Virus record (IMG/VR): IMGVR_UViG_3300030116_003434
Coordinates: 1 to 22,895 of that record
DNA length: 22,895 bases
Source: a virus
Direction: 5' to 3' (one strand)
Shown here: positions 1 through 7,270 of the stretch, one piece after another
Layout: the number at the start of each line of letters is the position of its first letter
Position numbering within the stretch: position 1 is the first letter of the stretch
The notes under the pieces: model-generated
Database searches by the model: none
Told to the model about the DNA's origin: nothing
Seen by the model: only the letters and a program-made list of their open reading frames with translations
Position numbers and translations under genes: made by a program

Positions 1-345
1 CATATTGAGTTTGTTTGGTACGAGTAGGTCCCATATGCCCGATATGTCTTCGCGAATCTCCAGATCAGAGTCCAACCAACAGATCTTTTTTGCGGGACAG
101 CGATAGATCGCGTTTGGCTTCTTAAACCAACCGTGTCGAGCCTTTATCTTAGTCATATCCATTATCGCGTGGACGTATGGCTCGATGGTGTTGTACACGG
201 TGTCGCGATCACCAACGCCAAAGTCAGCGAATATGATCGGATCAGAGTTGTGTTTCTTATAGTTATCAAGGAACCAAGGTACCATCCATACCGTGTTCGC
301 GTCGGCTCCGGTTATGAACGCTCTGTCATATAATTTTGTACTCAT
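1..345 (-). CDS. Glycosyltransferase-like protein, 3' end outside the window
   Basis: The reading frame is open from an ATG at 345 to the window edge (115 codons), so the C-terminus is missing. The protein begins MSTKLYDRAFITGADANTVW. Residues 88-95 read ICWLDSDL, a hydrophobic strand ending in a D-x-D motif (D92, D94), the usual metal/nucleotide-sugar ligand of GT-A fold glycosyltransferases. The preceding stretch (ADFGVGD near 40-46, then AIYRCPAKK) fits enzymes that take a nucleotide-sugar donor. It overlaps the upstream gene by 20 bp and is the last visible member of the glycosylation island. No strong ribosome binding site is seen, so translational coupling is likely. The GT-A fold is well supported by the motif; donor and acceptor are unknown. 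Confidence 0.7.
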   Translation of the reverse strand, partial: MSTKLYDRAFITGADANTVWMVPWFLDNYKKHNSDPIIFADFGVGDRDTVYNTIEPYVHAIMDMTKIKARHGWFKKPNAIYRCPAKKICWLDSDLEIREDISGIWDLLVPNKLNM

Positions 346-970
346 TATTAAACTGATGCTTAGCGTAGCACCCCATCTTTCTCTGTATAGTTGTGAACGT
401 TTCTTTGACCTCGATTGGCCATGGATATATCTCGTGCAGTTGGTTACCGAACCGACCCTTGTGCATATAGACGTCAGTCGGACCGGCTTCTCTGATTCCG
501 TCCATCAGCAGCTCTGCACCAATCGGCGTGATGCGATACGCGTGAGCTCCTGGCATATAGTCTTTGCTAAACAGTTTGTTCTCACCAACGAAGTTAGGAA
601 TCTCGTAGTTTCCGTACGATGGTTTGCCTAGGTTGATGATGTGGCCCTGGAATACGTTTGGTAGTTTATCGACAAACACTGCGTCGTGTTCCATGCACAG
701 CATTGGTTTATTTAACCTACGGCACTCTTCCCACAGTGACCAGTGACTACTGAAAGCAGCCATGCAGTTCTCTAGACGTGAGTACTCCTCTTGGAAGTAC
801 GTTGATGGAATACGTCTCTCTTGGAACCATCCATGGATATCTACTCTGTCAGGTGAGTTTGCCCTCCACATCTCGACATCAATACCATATTTTTTACCAC
901 TCTCGATGCACTTTTTGGCTGCAGCGACTGAGTGTTCGTTATGCATAATTGTAATCACACGGGCTATCAT
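326..970 (-). CDS. GT25-like glycosyltransferase
   Basis: This 214-residue protein resembles family 25 (LPS-type) glycosyltransferases. Seen: a short N-terminal strand MIARVITIMHNEHS; a central block with C69, S75-H76 and LW79-80 followed by EEC; then the acidic motif EHDA at 94-97 replacing the EDDA of classical GT25 enzymes. The block S-x-E/N-x-C...SH..LW..C.....P.L..EHDA is the family hallmark as I know it. It overlaps its upstream neighbour by 4 bp (ATGA type), and that neighbour is a second GT25-like protein with the same EHDA motif, suggesting duplication. Inferred role: transfer of a hexose onto a glycan or protein. Substrate unknown. Confidence 0.72.
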   Translation of the reverse strand: MIARVITIMHNEHSVAAAKKCIESGKKYGIDVEMWRANSPDRVDIHGWFQERRIPSTYFQEEYSRLENCMAAFSSHWSLWEECRRLNKPMLCMEHDAVFVDKLPNVFQGHIINLGKPSYGNYEIPNFVGENKLFSKDYMPGAHAYRITPIGAELLMDGIREAGPTDVYMHKGRFGNQLHEIYPWPIEVKETFTTIQRKMGCYAKHQFNNEYKII

Positions 971-1662
971 CTTGATGTAGTACTCTCTAGTCCTTGTACA
1001 TATGTATAATACTTCTTAGACTGTCCTAGGGTTGGAACAAGCTGTCTGCACATCAGAGCGTCGTTTGGCCACGCACCGTATTCTTTCACTAGGGATAACA
1101 TCTTCTGTGCACCGGCTGGTTCGATGTAATATGCCGAGTTACCTGCAATTCCTTGGGGAACCATATGCTGGTCGATAATAGGGGCACGACAGAGAGCCAA
1201 CTGCTGTTCTTGTACCTGTCTATCATATAGTTCTGCCAATCGAGTTGCTCTACGTGGATCGTTTAATCCAATAATATTGAACTGACTCTTGGCAAACTGC
1301 TCGAGTGGTAGTTCTTCGTCGCTGTAGTATATTGCATCGTGCTCGTGAATAATGATCGGTTCGTCGTATTTGATACAACGTTTCCATAGCAGATAGTGGC
1401 TCAGAAAACAACCAATTCGCTTCTCTTTTACTGCTGTAGGATATGGTTTCTTAATCAAACCTGATTTAATGTCAAATTCTTCTGTTTGCCACGGATAATT
1501 CCACTCAATTCCCTCCCCTTTCAACAACACGGAAACCCGTTTTTTCGTCACTGCATCAAAGTCCTGCAAGTTTACGTTTTTAGGCGCAGTCTGCTTTAAC
1601 TTACCAGCAGCGTGTACAGCTGTGCTGTCGTCCTTTACTGTAATGATATAGCCGTTAATCAT
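967..1662 (-). CDS. GT25-like glycosyltransferase, second copy
   Basis: This 231-residue protein is related in architecture to the next gene downstream. Residues 83-93 read IGCFLSHYLLW and residues 107-110 EHDA, the GT25-type acceptor/metal block. The N-terminus MINGYIITVKDDSTA fits the opening beta strand of the fold. Near 173-186 an IAGNSAYYIEPAGA segment parallels the PGAHAYRITPIGA segment in the paralogue, a typical conserved GT25 position. It overlaps the upstream gene by 8 bp and the downstream gene by 4 bp, so it is part of one tightly coupled cistron chain. Function as a glycosyltransferase is well supported; sugar and acceptor are not known. Confidence 0.72.
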   Translation of the reverse strand: MINGYIITVKDDSTAVHAAGKLKQTAPKNVNLQDFDAVTKKRVSVLLKGEGIEWNYPWQTEEFDIKSGLIKKPYPTAVKEKRIGCFLSHYLLWKRCIKYDEPIIIHEHDAIYYSDEELPLEQFAKSQFNIIGLNDPRRATRLAELYDRQVQEQQLALCRAPIIDQHMVPQGIAGNSAYYIEPAGAQKMLSLVKEYGAWPNDALMCRQLVPTLGQSKKYYTYVQGLESTTSR

Positions 1663-2341
1663 TTCGCCACTCTAAAATACCTACATCGCACAGCTCTTCG
1701 TAGTTTTCCATCTTCTCTCGCTTCGGTCCAGTAGGAGTAACCTTAGTGCGGATATGGATAAAGCCTGCAAGCTCTGGATTCGGTAGGAAACTACACTGAC
1801 ACCACTTACGATCGAGGTACATTTCCTTGCTGTGTCGGTATCCAGATAGCATTGCCAACGTATGCATAATGCCCTCGTCCTCGAACTGATACGCTTTATT
1901 GTATGGTAACATCCAACTCTCGTCGCCACCAAGGTGTCTGCGCATCTTCTGTCGCATTGGTTTGTCCATCTTATAGATCGCACCACCCCAGTATGCGTGC
2001 TTCAGACTTGCAAACATCGGAGCATGACGAACTATCTTATTGTGGAGCATGACTTGAGTATCTGCGTACAGTCCTACACCCTGCAGATCAAATACGTTTT
2101 CCTTCATATGCTTTGGTGCAAACATATCAATATCGACCATCAGTACCTGATCGTAGTCATCGTACTTCTCGTCAAGCATGTATACCTTTTGGCACGCACC
2201 AGTCAGATGCTGTCGAAACGGCCGACCCTGCACGAGTTCGTACTCTGCCCCAACCATCTCTGCATATCGTTTCATATTAGCCACTGATGCGACGTCGAGT
2301 GGACGCAGTGGTCCATCCATATGCTGTAAGATTATGTTCAT
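1655..2341 (-). CDS. GT8-like glycosyltransferase
   Basis: This 228-residue protein has a GT-A layout: MNIILQHMDGP at the start, an MKRYAEMVGAEYELV helix near 23-37, then a strand ending in a D-x-D motif (DQVLMVDIDMF, D70 and D72). The downstream GGAIYKMD segment fits the second part of a GT8 or related fold. The order, including the N-x-F-D that follows the D-x-D, is shared with the genes at 3619-4434 and 7224-8024, so these three look like diverged paralogues. The ATG is preceded by AAGGTG about 6 bp away. It overlaps both neighbours slightly. Donor and acceptor are unknown. Confidence 0.72.
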   Translation of the reverse strand: MNIILQHMDGPLRPLDVASVANMKRYAEMVGAEYELVQGRPFRQHLTGACQKVYMLDEKYDDYDQVLMVDIDMFAPKHMKENVFDLQGVGLYADTQVMLHNKIVRHAPMFASLKHAYWGGAIYKMDKPMRQKMRRHLGGDESWMLPYNKAYQFEDEGIMHTLAMLSGYRHSKEMYLDRKWCQCSFLPNPELAGFIHIRTKVTPTGPKREKMENYEELCDVGILEWRND

Positions 2342-2901
2342 GGTCTACACCTTAATAGTACTCCACCTGCTTGACAGTCTATGTTCATTTTTTCCACTCT
2401 ACTGAACCCTGCATCAGATAGCATCTGCTTGACTTCTGCAAGAGTTGCATCGAGTGGATCCGATGCTTGATATACCGACTGCTGTTCAGAGTACTCAAGG
2501 AACAGCGAACCCTCTGTTGACAGCTGATCTTTCCAAGTCTGCAGAGCCACATCTGGATATATGCAGTGATCAAACGAGTTACTGTATACCACGTCCCATT
2601 TACCAATCCATTCTTTTTTCTGCTTTTGCATATCCCATTGAACCGTTCTCGAAAACTGAGTAGCCGTATCAGATATCTCGGTACCAAGTACTTCTGCATG
2701 TGGCCAGTGAGCCGCAAACATCTTGATCTCTGCACCATTTCGACTGCCGTGACATAGTACTGTACCGACAAACTTTACCTCATCGACGATACACTTGATC
2801 ACTCGAGGTTTTGCATAGACCCAACCGAGCTTTTCTCTGTTGATTTCTGTTTGGATTCTAACGTACTCTTCGTACGATTCAAATGGATATATCCTAGGCA
2901 T
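2338..2901 (-). CDS. Class I SAM-dependent methyltransferase
   Basis: This 187-residue protein carries a Rossmann methyltransferase pattern. VLCHGSRNGAE (48-58) is the glycine-containing SAM loop (motif I), GTEIS (73-77) supplies the acidic residue expected to contact the ribose, and KWDVVYSNSFDHC (101-113) is the motif IV strand. GSLFLEYS (131-138) matches the post-motif strand usually preceded by a helix and the L.pGG-like turn. A 27-residue N-terminal helix precedes the core. It overlaps the adjacent methyltransferase by 8 bp and the GT8-like gene by 4 bp. Its place among glycosyltransferases suggests sugar methylation, which is inference. I see no catalytic motif naming the atom methylated. 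Confidence 0.7.
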   Translation of the reverse strand: MPRIYPFESYEEYVRIQTEINREKLGWVYAKPRVIKCIVDEVKFVGTVLCHGSRNGAEIKMFAAHWPHAEVLGTEISDTATQFSRTVQWDMQKQKKEWIGKWDVVYSNSFDHCIYPDVALQTWKDQLSTEGSLFLEYSEQQSVYQASDPLDATLAEVKQMLSDAGFSRVEKMNIDCQAGGVLLRCRP

Positions 2902-3466
2902 TCTTTTTCAACACTGTAAATCCAACGTTCTCCTGATTGCGCATCAAAACTTTCCAGTTGTTATCTGCAGCCCAGTTAGCCAAACACCAGTACAGTTGAT
3001 CATCTGGTTTGTGCGTGTCATGAGCTACGATGTACTTCTTGACATATGGTCCGTGGCGTTCTAATTCTTTCTGCATATGGAACGCCTTGTGATAACTGTC
3101 GATCAAGAGTATGTCTGTAGCGTAACCAAGTGCGTCAATACCAGTTGAGTCGACCTCTTTCATTTTCAGTACTTTTTTCTCATCCTTTGCGTACTCTTCA
3201 GCAATAGGCTTGAGGAACTTCTCGTACTTTTCCATACTTACATCGATTCCCTCAACGTACTTCAACGTAGGTTGCAGTAACGCGTTGGCTAGTGTACCAC
3301 CTTGGTGCACACCGAGTTCCTTATACGACTTGCATTCTTTTGCAAAATTAGCGACCACATCGTGCATCTTACAGTAGTGTTCGCCATGGGCTTCTTCTTG
3401 CTGAGAACGAATTGATTCGTAAAATTCTGACAGTGTCTTTACATGCCCTAGCTCGGAGTTAATCAT
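2894..3466 (-). CDS. SAM-dependent methyltransferase (Methyltransf_24 type)
   Basis: This 190-residue protein has ELGVHQGGT (50-58) as SAM-binding loop, GIDVS (73-77) as the acidic strand, and ILLIDSYH (119-126), which resembles the D-x-x-x-IDG-x-H strand typical of macrocin/TylF and cephalosporin-hydroxylase-like methyltransferases. IVAHDTH (146-152) fits the next strand, where those families keep a metal-binding aspartate. In that group the metal-dependent enzymes methylate sugar hydroxyls, which suits the neighbourhood. The ATG lies inside the end of a short upstream gene (8 bp overlap). Methyltransferase identity is fairly secure; sugar O-methylation is inferred. Confidence 0.7.
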   Translation of the reverse strand: MINSELGHVKTLSEFYESIRSQQEEAHGEHYCKMHDVVANFAKECKSYKELGVHQGGTLANALLQPTLKYVEGIDVSMEKYEKFLKPIAEEYAKDEKKVLKMKEVDSTGIDALGYATDILLIDSYHKAFHMQKELERHGPYVKKYIVAHDTHKPDDQLYWCLANWAADNNWKVLMRNQENVGFTVLKKNA

Positions 3467-3629
3467 TATCTTTTCCTTCTATAGTCTTTAACACCCAGTT
3501 GAGTTCTTCAGCCATTCTAACGTACCACTGCGCGTCGTGTGGATCATGGCATTTAGTTGATTCGTCCATCAGTTGAGCCATTCTTACCTTTATGTATTCT
3601 GATGGCGATGTTGACCTGTTACGCCGCAT
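3459..3629 (-). CDS. 56-residue protein of unknown function
   Basis: A short frame fills what would otherwise be a gap of about 150 bp between a glycosyltransferase and a methyltransferase. It starts at an ATG at 3629 inside the last codons of the upstream gene (11 bp overlap), with AGAAG just before it, and ends in TAA overlapping the next ATG by 8 bp. The product begins MRRNRSTSPSEYIKVRMAQL and has two amphipathic helical segments, including DAQWYVRMAEELNWVLKTI. No cysteine pair or membrane segment is present. The tight fit on both sides is the main evidence that it is real. Function unknown. Confidence 0.7.
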   Translation of the reverse strand: MRRNRSTSPSEYIKVRMAQLMDESTKCHDPHDAQWYVRMAEELNWVLKTIEGKDND

Positions 3630-4434
3630 CTTCTAGTTTCCAAAAGGCTCGAGACTTATTCGTGATGTTGTATAACTTTTCCTCGTCAAAGTAATCAGCA
3701 CCACTCAACTGAATATGTACGAACTTAGTTTCTTTTGTGCGACTGTCGTGGATCGGATCGGCTAGGCCAAGTGGACCACGTGTGTAGTGAATATAGTTAT
3801 TCCAACCGTTATGCATTTCAGTATAACGACCACCTGCGACGATCATAGCGTGAAAGTAATTCTGATCCACTGTATAGAACCGACCAAGGTTACGTGGTCT
3901 CATCGCATTTGTGTAGTGTTGGAATGGTATCCACTTCTCACGCATTAGTTCCATACCCTCACGTGTGAACACAACCATCCCAGCGTTGTATACTTTAAGA
4001 TATCCGTCTGCATCTCGTGGTAACTGTCGGCCATATAAGTCAAAACAGATCCTTGCCCACTTCTCATCGTTGTCTCGGTTAATAGATCCACCGATCGTAG
4101 TCGACGCTCGGTACTTACCTTGGAATGGTTCAGTGCATACACCGAACATATCGATCTCTTCGTCAAAAATGTTTTCAGAAAGATTATCGACTGGGAATAC
4201 ATCTAGGTCAACTACGAGTACTTTATCATACTCAAGAAAGCTGTCGTCTAACATAGGGTTCAGCCATTCCCAGTACATACCGTTTGCGTCTACAGTTTGA
4301 GACGCGATGTTTGGATCAATGTCGAGCCGATAGTCTGCACCAACTCGGTCGGCGTACTCCTTCATTAGTCTGGAGCTGTAGTTACATCCGGGCCGTAGCT
4401 CACCTGCCCATACTTGATAGATTAGATTCTTCAT
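3619..4434 (-). CDS. GT-A glycosyltransferase (GT8-like)
   Basis: This 271-residue protein starts MKNLIYQVWAGELRPG. It has a KEYADRVGADYRLD segment, then YDKVLVVDLDVFP with the D-x-D at D76 and D78, then a long C-terminal half containing VYNAGMVVFTREG and FVHIQLSGADYF. N-A-G after the D-x-D is the usual second substrate-binding loop of GT8-like and related nucleotide-sugar transferases. I chose the ATG at 4434 rather than 4440: it forms an ATGA overlap with the upstream stop, TTGGA lies 8 bp away, and the paralogue at 8024 also starts MKNLI. Substrate is unknown. Confidence 0.75.
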   Translation of the reverse strand: MKNLIYQVWAGELRPGCNYSSRLMKEYADRVGADYRLDIDPNIASQTVDANGMYWEWLNPMLDDSFLEYDKVLVVDLDVFPVDNLSENIFDEEIDMFGVCTEPFQGKYRASTTIGGSINRDNDEKWARICFDLYGRQLPRDADGYLKVYNAGMVVFTREGMELMREKWIPFQHYTNAMRPRNLGRFYTVDQNYFHAMIVAGGRYTEMHNGWNNYIHYTRGPLGLADPIHDSRTKETKFVHIQLSGADYFDEEKLYNITNKSRAFWKLEDAA

Positions 4435-5660
4435 TTCCATAATCCAATTTGTTCTATTAAATTTATATCCTTGACATCTTTTGGTTCGTTCCTAGACTTC
4501 TTCATTGCTTTGGTTATGTCCAAAGAAGCGTACTTAAACCCTTGATAGTATAAGTAATGACGCGGATCATTCATAATGCAATCAAGAGTTAACTTACCGT
4601 AGTGTGTTCCTATGTATTGATTATGAGCGTCTGTTGGTGGTTTGTTTGTATCATAAATTAAGTCTATGTCTTTACAGTCTCTTAGGCCATACAACGACAG
4701 TACCGCTGAACCACTGATTACTTTACTGTCATCTGGTTCCATATCAGCCAAGAGTTTGGTATGATTCGGAAACTCACAATACTTTCTGTTATTAAGAAAG
4801 TGTAAGCTGTTATCATTGAAAACTGTTTTGGATATTCTGATACAGTCTTCGTGAAAGTCGCTGATATGAACAGAATGGTTACCAACATTAAACTGCTCTC
4901 TGATAATGGCTTTCATTTCTTTTACAGTTTCAAGGTTCTTCGCATCTACTAAAAGAAACGTTACTTTATTATCTGGTATGCCACCACCACCTGCAAAACA
5001 CTGGTCGCTTTTTCTCTGTATACCTGCTTCACTTACCCAACCTTCTTTCATATATATTTCTTTCATCAAACTAACTTGGCCAGTCTTATTTAGTGACTCA
5101 GTCGTTTGGTAAAATACATTCACGTGCTCATCAATTATTCTTAAGACTCTCCAATACTTTGTATGAGCGATAGGAAATAAACAAATGACATGTGTATTGG
5201 GTTTAAGTTTAGCGTACTCTACTGCCGCACGTCCTAGCATATGCTTTGGTAAACTTTTTCTAAAGAACAGTTTATAGTCAGCCACGATTGGATACTGTTC
5301 ATCCGAGTCAGCGACTCGAGCCTTGATAGGTTTTTGGTGGTATAGTGCTGCAGCTAGTCTGTGGCCACCATTTGGAATGTGGCCATCATTATTTACTGGA
5401 ATCGGTGGGGTTGAGTCAAGGCTGTTAATGATTCGCTTAAACGCTTTGTCAAACTCTGGAAACCCATGCTTTGGTGGTTCTTTCTCACTAAAGTTATTCC
5501 AAACACTAAGGTGCTCTTTGTACATATTCCGATAAAAACGGCTATGTTGATTTTTTGCGTATAAGTACTTAATGACGACGTCGAATCGTTTGTGCGTCAA
5601 CAGATCCATCGGATCTCTATGCATGTACCTAAGTTCTGGAACATAAGTTTCCGAACTCAT
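4431..5660 (-). CDS. ParB-like domain fused to nucleotidyltransferase-fold protein
   Basis: This 409-residue protein appears to have three parts. Residues about 80-115 contain PIPVNNDGHIPNGGHRLAAA, close to the DG...GxHR-aAa box of the ParB/Srx fold (G99-H100-R101). The middle has CLFPIAHTKYW (160-170), a GGGG run (224-227) and HEDCIRISK. The C-terminal part reads ISGSAVLSLYGLRDCKDIDL with GS at 317-318 and D331/D333, the GS...DxD signature of the polymerase-beta nucleotidyltransferase superfamily, followed by YYQGFKYASLD. As I recall, similar proteins occur in bacterial surface-polysaccharide loci. The start at 5660 has GGAG 7 bp upstream and an ATGA overlap; an in-frame ATG at 5684 is less likely. 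The region looks more AT-rich than its neighbours. Reaction unknown. Confidence 0.6.
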   Translation of the reverse strand: MSSETYVPELRYMHRDPMDLLTHKRFDVVIKYLYAKNQHSRFYRNMYKEHLSVWNNFSEKEPPKHGFPEFDKAFKRIINSLDSTPPIPVNNDGHIPNGGHRLAAALYHQKPIKARVADSDEQYPIVADYKLFFRKSLPKHMLGRAAVEYAKLKPNTHVICLFPIAHTKYWRVLRIIDEHVNVFYQTTESLNKTGQVSLMKEIYMKEGWVSEAGIQRKSDQCFAGGGGIPDNKVTFLLVDAKNLETVKEMKAIIREQFNVGNHSVHISDFHEDCIRISKTVFNDNSLHFLNNRKYCEFPNHTKLLADMEPDDSKVISGSAVLSLYGLRDCKDIDLIYDTNKPPTDAHNQYIGTHYGKLTLDCIMNDPRHYLYYQGFKYASLDITKAMKKSRNEPKDVKDINLIEQIGLWK

Positions 5661-6364
5661 TTTTTTACTCCAACCATACGCCATTTAGCAGTGGCTTCTT
5701 CTTGATAAGTATATGTTAAAAAGTCTTTCTCTAATCTCTTCGCTAAACCATCAAACCATACACAGTTATCAATACCCTCAAACGCGTTGTTGTATACTAA
5801 GAATAAGTAGTCATACTTAACTAGTTGTTGCTCAACTCGAGTGCGTTCCTTTAAGACCATTTCGTTAAGGCTGTGGGCAGCGAAGAACAGTGACTTACCG
5901 TGTGGACTAATCATATCATTAAGCGTCCTATGGTTCACTGTAATGTTATGAAGTCCAAGGTGGTACTCACTTATCTGATGCAACCGAGACAGATCCACTA
6001 ACTGAAAGTGTAGTTTAGGATTGTATAGACCGTATAAGTCGTGCCAGCATCGAGTAAAGTTGCCGTAACCTGGACCAAAGTCTGTCATAAAGTCTATTTC
6101 TGACGGATCAAAGTACTCGTGCATCTCACGAATATAAAGTATTGCTCTTAGAGTCGCTTGGCTGTAACCTGCGTAATGCTTTTGGCCGTGAAGATGCCTG
6201 TCCTTTAAAGCCTCAAAGTTATCGTCTGCTTTGGCCTTTGTCAACATTCTGCTGCCTTCGCCACAGTAAGTTAATCTAGCATGTTTTTCTTTGAGAAACT
6301 TACTCTTATCCTCAAGAGCTTCAAACTCATTAGCTAATAAGTTAGAAAGATTGTTCCAAATCAT
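5657..6364 (-). CDS. SAM methyltransferase, putative sugar O-methyltransferase
   Basis: This 235-residue protein has MTDFGPGYGNFTRCW at 93-107; D95-F-G-P-G-Y-G is a clear SAM-binding motif I. LHFQLVDLSR near 118-127 provides the acidic strand, and SLFFAAHSLNEM fits motif IV. The long helical N-terminus with HLHGQKHYAGYSQATLRAIL resembles the leader helix of the putative sugar O-methyltransferase group. AGGA lies 8 bp before the ATG. It is sandwiched between a nucleotidyltransferase-like gene (4 bp ATGA overlap) and a small unknown (23 bp overlap). Methyltransferase is secure; sugar as substrate is inferred from motif style and neighbourhood. Confidence 0.68.
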   Translation of the reverse strand: MIWNNLSNLLANEFEALEDKSKFLKEKHARLTYCGEGSRMLTKAKADDNFEALKDRHLHGQKHYAGYSQATLRAILYIREMHEYFDPSEIDFMTDFGPGYGNFTRCWHDLYGLYNPKLHFQLVDLSRLHQISEYHLGLHNITVNHRTLNDMISPHGKSLFFAAHSLNEMVLKERTRVEQQLVKYDYLFLVYNNAFEGIDNCVWFDGLAKRLEKDFLTYTYQEEATAKWRMVGVKK

Positions 6365-6662
6365 AAAACCATTCCTTTCCTAGATCACTTGGACTACCAA
6401 TCCAACTTGATTCTTTCTTTTGTAACTCAATCATACCACGATACGTTGGAATCTTCTCAATCGGACACTTAAGTATTGGTCCATCAGACTGTCCAGTGAT
6501 ATGTAAACCAGAGTTGATATGTAGGTTCTTTAAGTCTTTTGGATAAACAAGGTTAGGACCTGCTGTAATATAAAACTGGCACTCTTGGTGTTTGTACATA
6601 AGTGGACACCAGTGTCGGTTAAAGTGCTTTTGATCTCCAACATAAGTTGAGATTATGACCAT
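6342..6662 (-). CDS. 106-residue protein of unknown function in the glycosylation island
   Basis: A compact protein beginning MVIISTYVGDQKHFNRHWCP. The N-terminal strand followed by a charged turn would suit the first Rossmann unit of a nucleotide-binding or GT-A fold, but no D-x-D or glycine loop follows, so it could be a reduced or remnant glycosyltransferase. It contains two isolated cysteines near 19 and 29 and an aromatic C-terminal segment (GKEWFYDLEQSF). GGAGG lies about 10 bp before the ATG. It overlaps the genes on both sides (10 and 23 bp), which argues that it is translated. I do not recognise a family. Confidence 0.6.
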   Translation of the reverse strand: MVIISTYVGDQKHFNRHWCPLMYKHQECQFYITAGPNLVYPKDLKNLHINSGLHITGQSDGPILKCPIEKIPTYRGMIELQKKESSWIGSPSDLGKEWFYDLEQSF

Positions 6663-7270
6663 GGTTTCTGAGCCTCCACAACCGCTGAGTGTAACATTCT
6701 TATCTTCCCGGGTGTATCTATACCTTTAAAATCTGCAACTCGGCTCTCTTGGTATTTGTGAGATCGAACCATTATGAATCCAATGTCCTGCATGGTATCC
6801 ATCAGTTCGGCTTTACCCCATACGTAGAGATGCTCACCTTGTTGCCATAATAACGCTCGTCCGCATTGTTCTCGAATAGAACGATCACGGTATTCTTCTG
6901 GACAGAACCCGTGTTTGACTATATAAAAGTTATGATATGCTGCACAAAAGAATTCTTCATCAGGAGTCAGTGGATCATCTGATAGTAACTTATCCACGAA
7001 CTCACGAGGTGGCCAAATAGTACGAATGGTACCACCTGGTTTTAGAACGCGATACATTTCTTTGAGAAAGGCAGCACCGTCGTCTTTTTCTAAATGTTCG
7101 ATAAAGTGTTCGTTATATACGCCGTCGTAGGTGTTGTCCATTACGCCCTTCATTGGAAGGTCACGCATATCGTATTTCTCTACACCTTTTGCAGGATCAG
7201 CGACGTCTCTTACAGCGTCCCAGTTAAGACCCCGTTTTGCACCAGCTGCAATCTCTAAATATCTCGCCAC
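6653..7270 (-). CDS. SAM methyltransferase (Methyltransf_11 type)
   Basis: This 205-residue protein contains the late motifs of a type 11 methyltransferase: DNTYDGVYNEHFIEHL (45-60), where EHFIEHL is the classic D/E-H-x-x-EH box, and FLKEMYRVLKPGGTIRTIWP (68-87), the R-VLKPGG turn. The N-terminus (YLEIAAGAKRG) is a short motif I with AAGAKRG in place of the usual GxGxG; this shortened N-terminus is common in phage and glycan-cluster versions. It uses a GTG start with GGGAGGG 8-9 bp upstream and overlaps the end of the upstream glycosyltransferase by 47 bp. The substrate is unknown; position suggests a glycan. Confidence 0.75.
   Translation of the reverse strand: MARYLEIAAGAKRGLNWDAVRDVADPAKGVEKYDMRDLPMKGVMDNTYDGVYNEHFIEHLEKDDGAAFLKEMYRVLKPGGTIRTIWPPREFVDKLLSDDPLTPDEEFFCAAYHNFYIVKHGFCPEEYRDRSIREQCGRALLWQQGEHLYVWGKAELMDTMQDIGFIMVRSHKYQESRVADFKGIDTPGKIRMLHSAVVEAQKPWS

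Noticed and set aside
293-631. Plus-strand open frames across the window, such as the one here
   Set aside because: All lie opposite well-supported minus-strand genes, lack ribosome binding sites or domains, and have compositions typical of antisense shadows.
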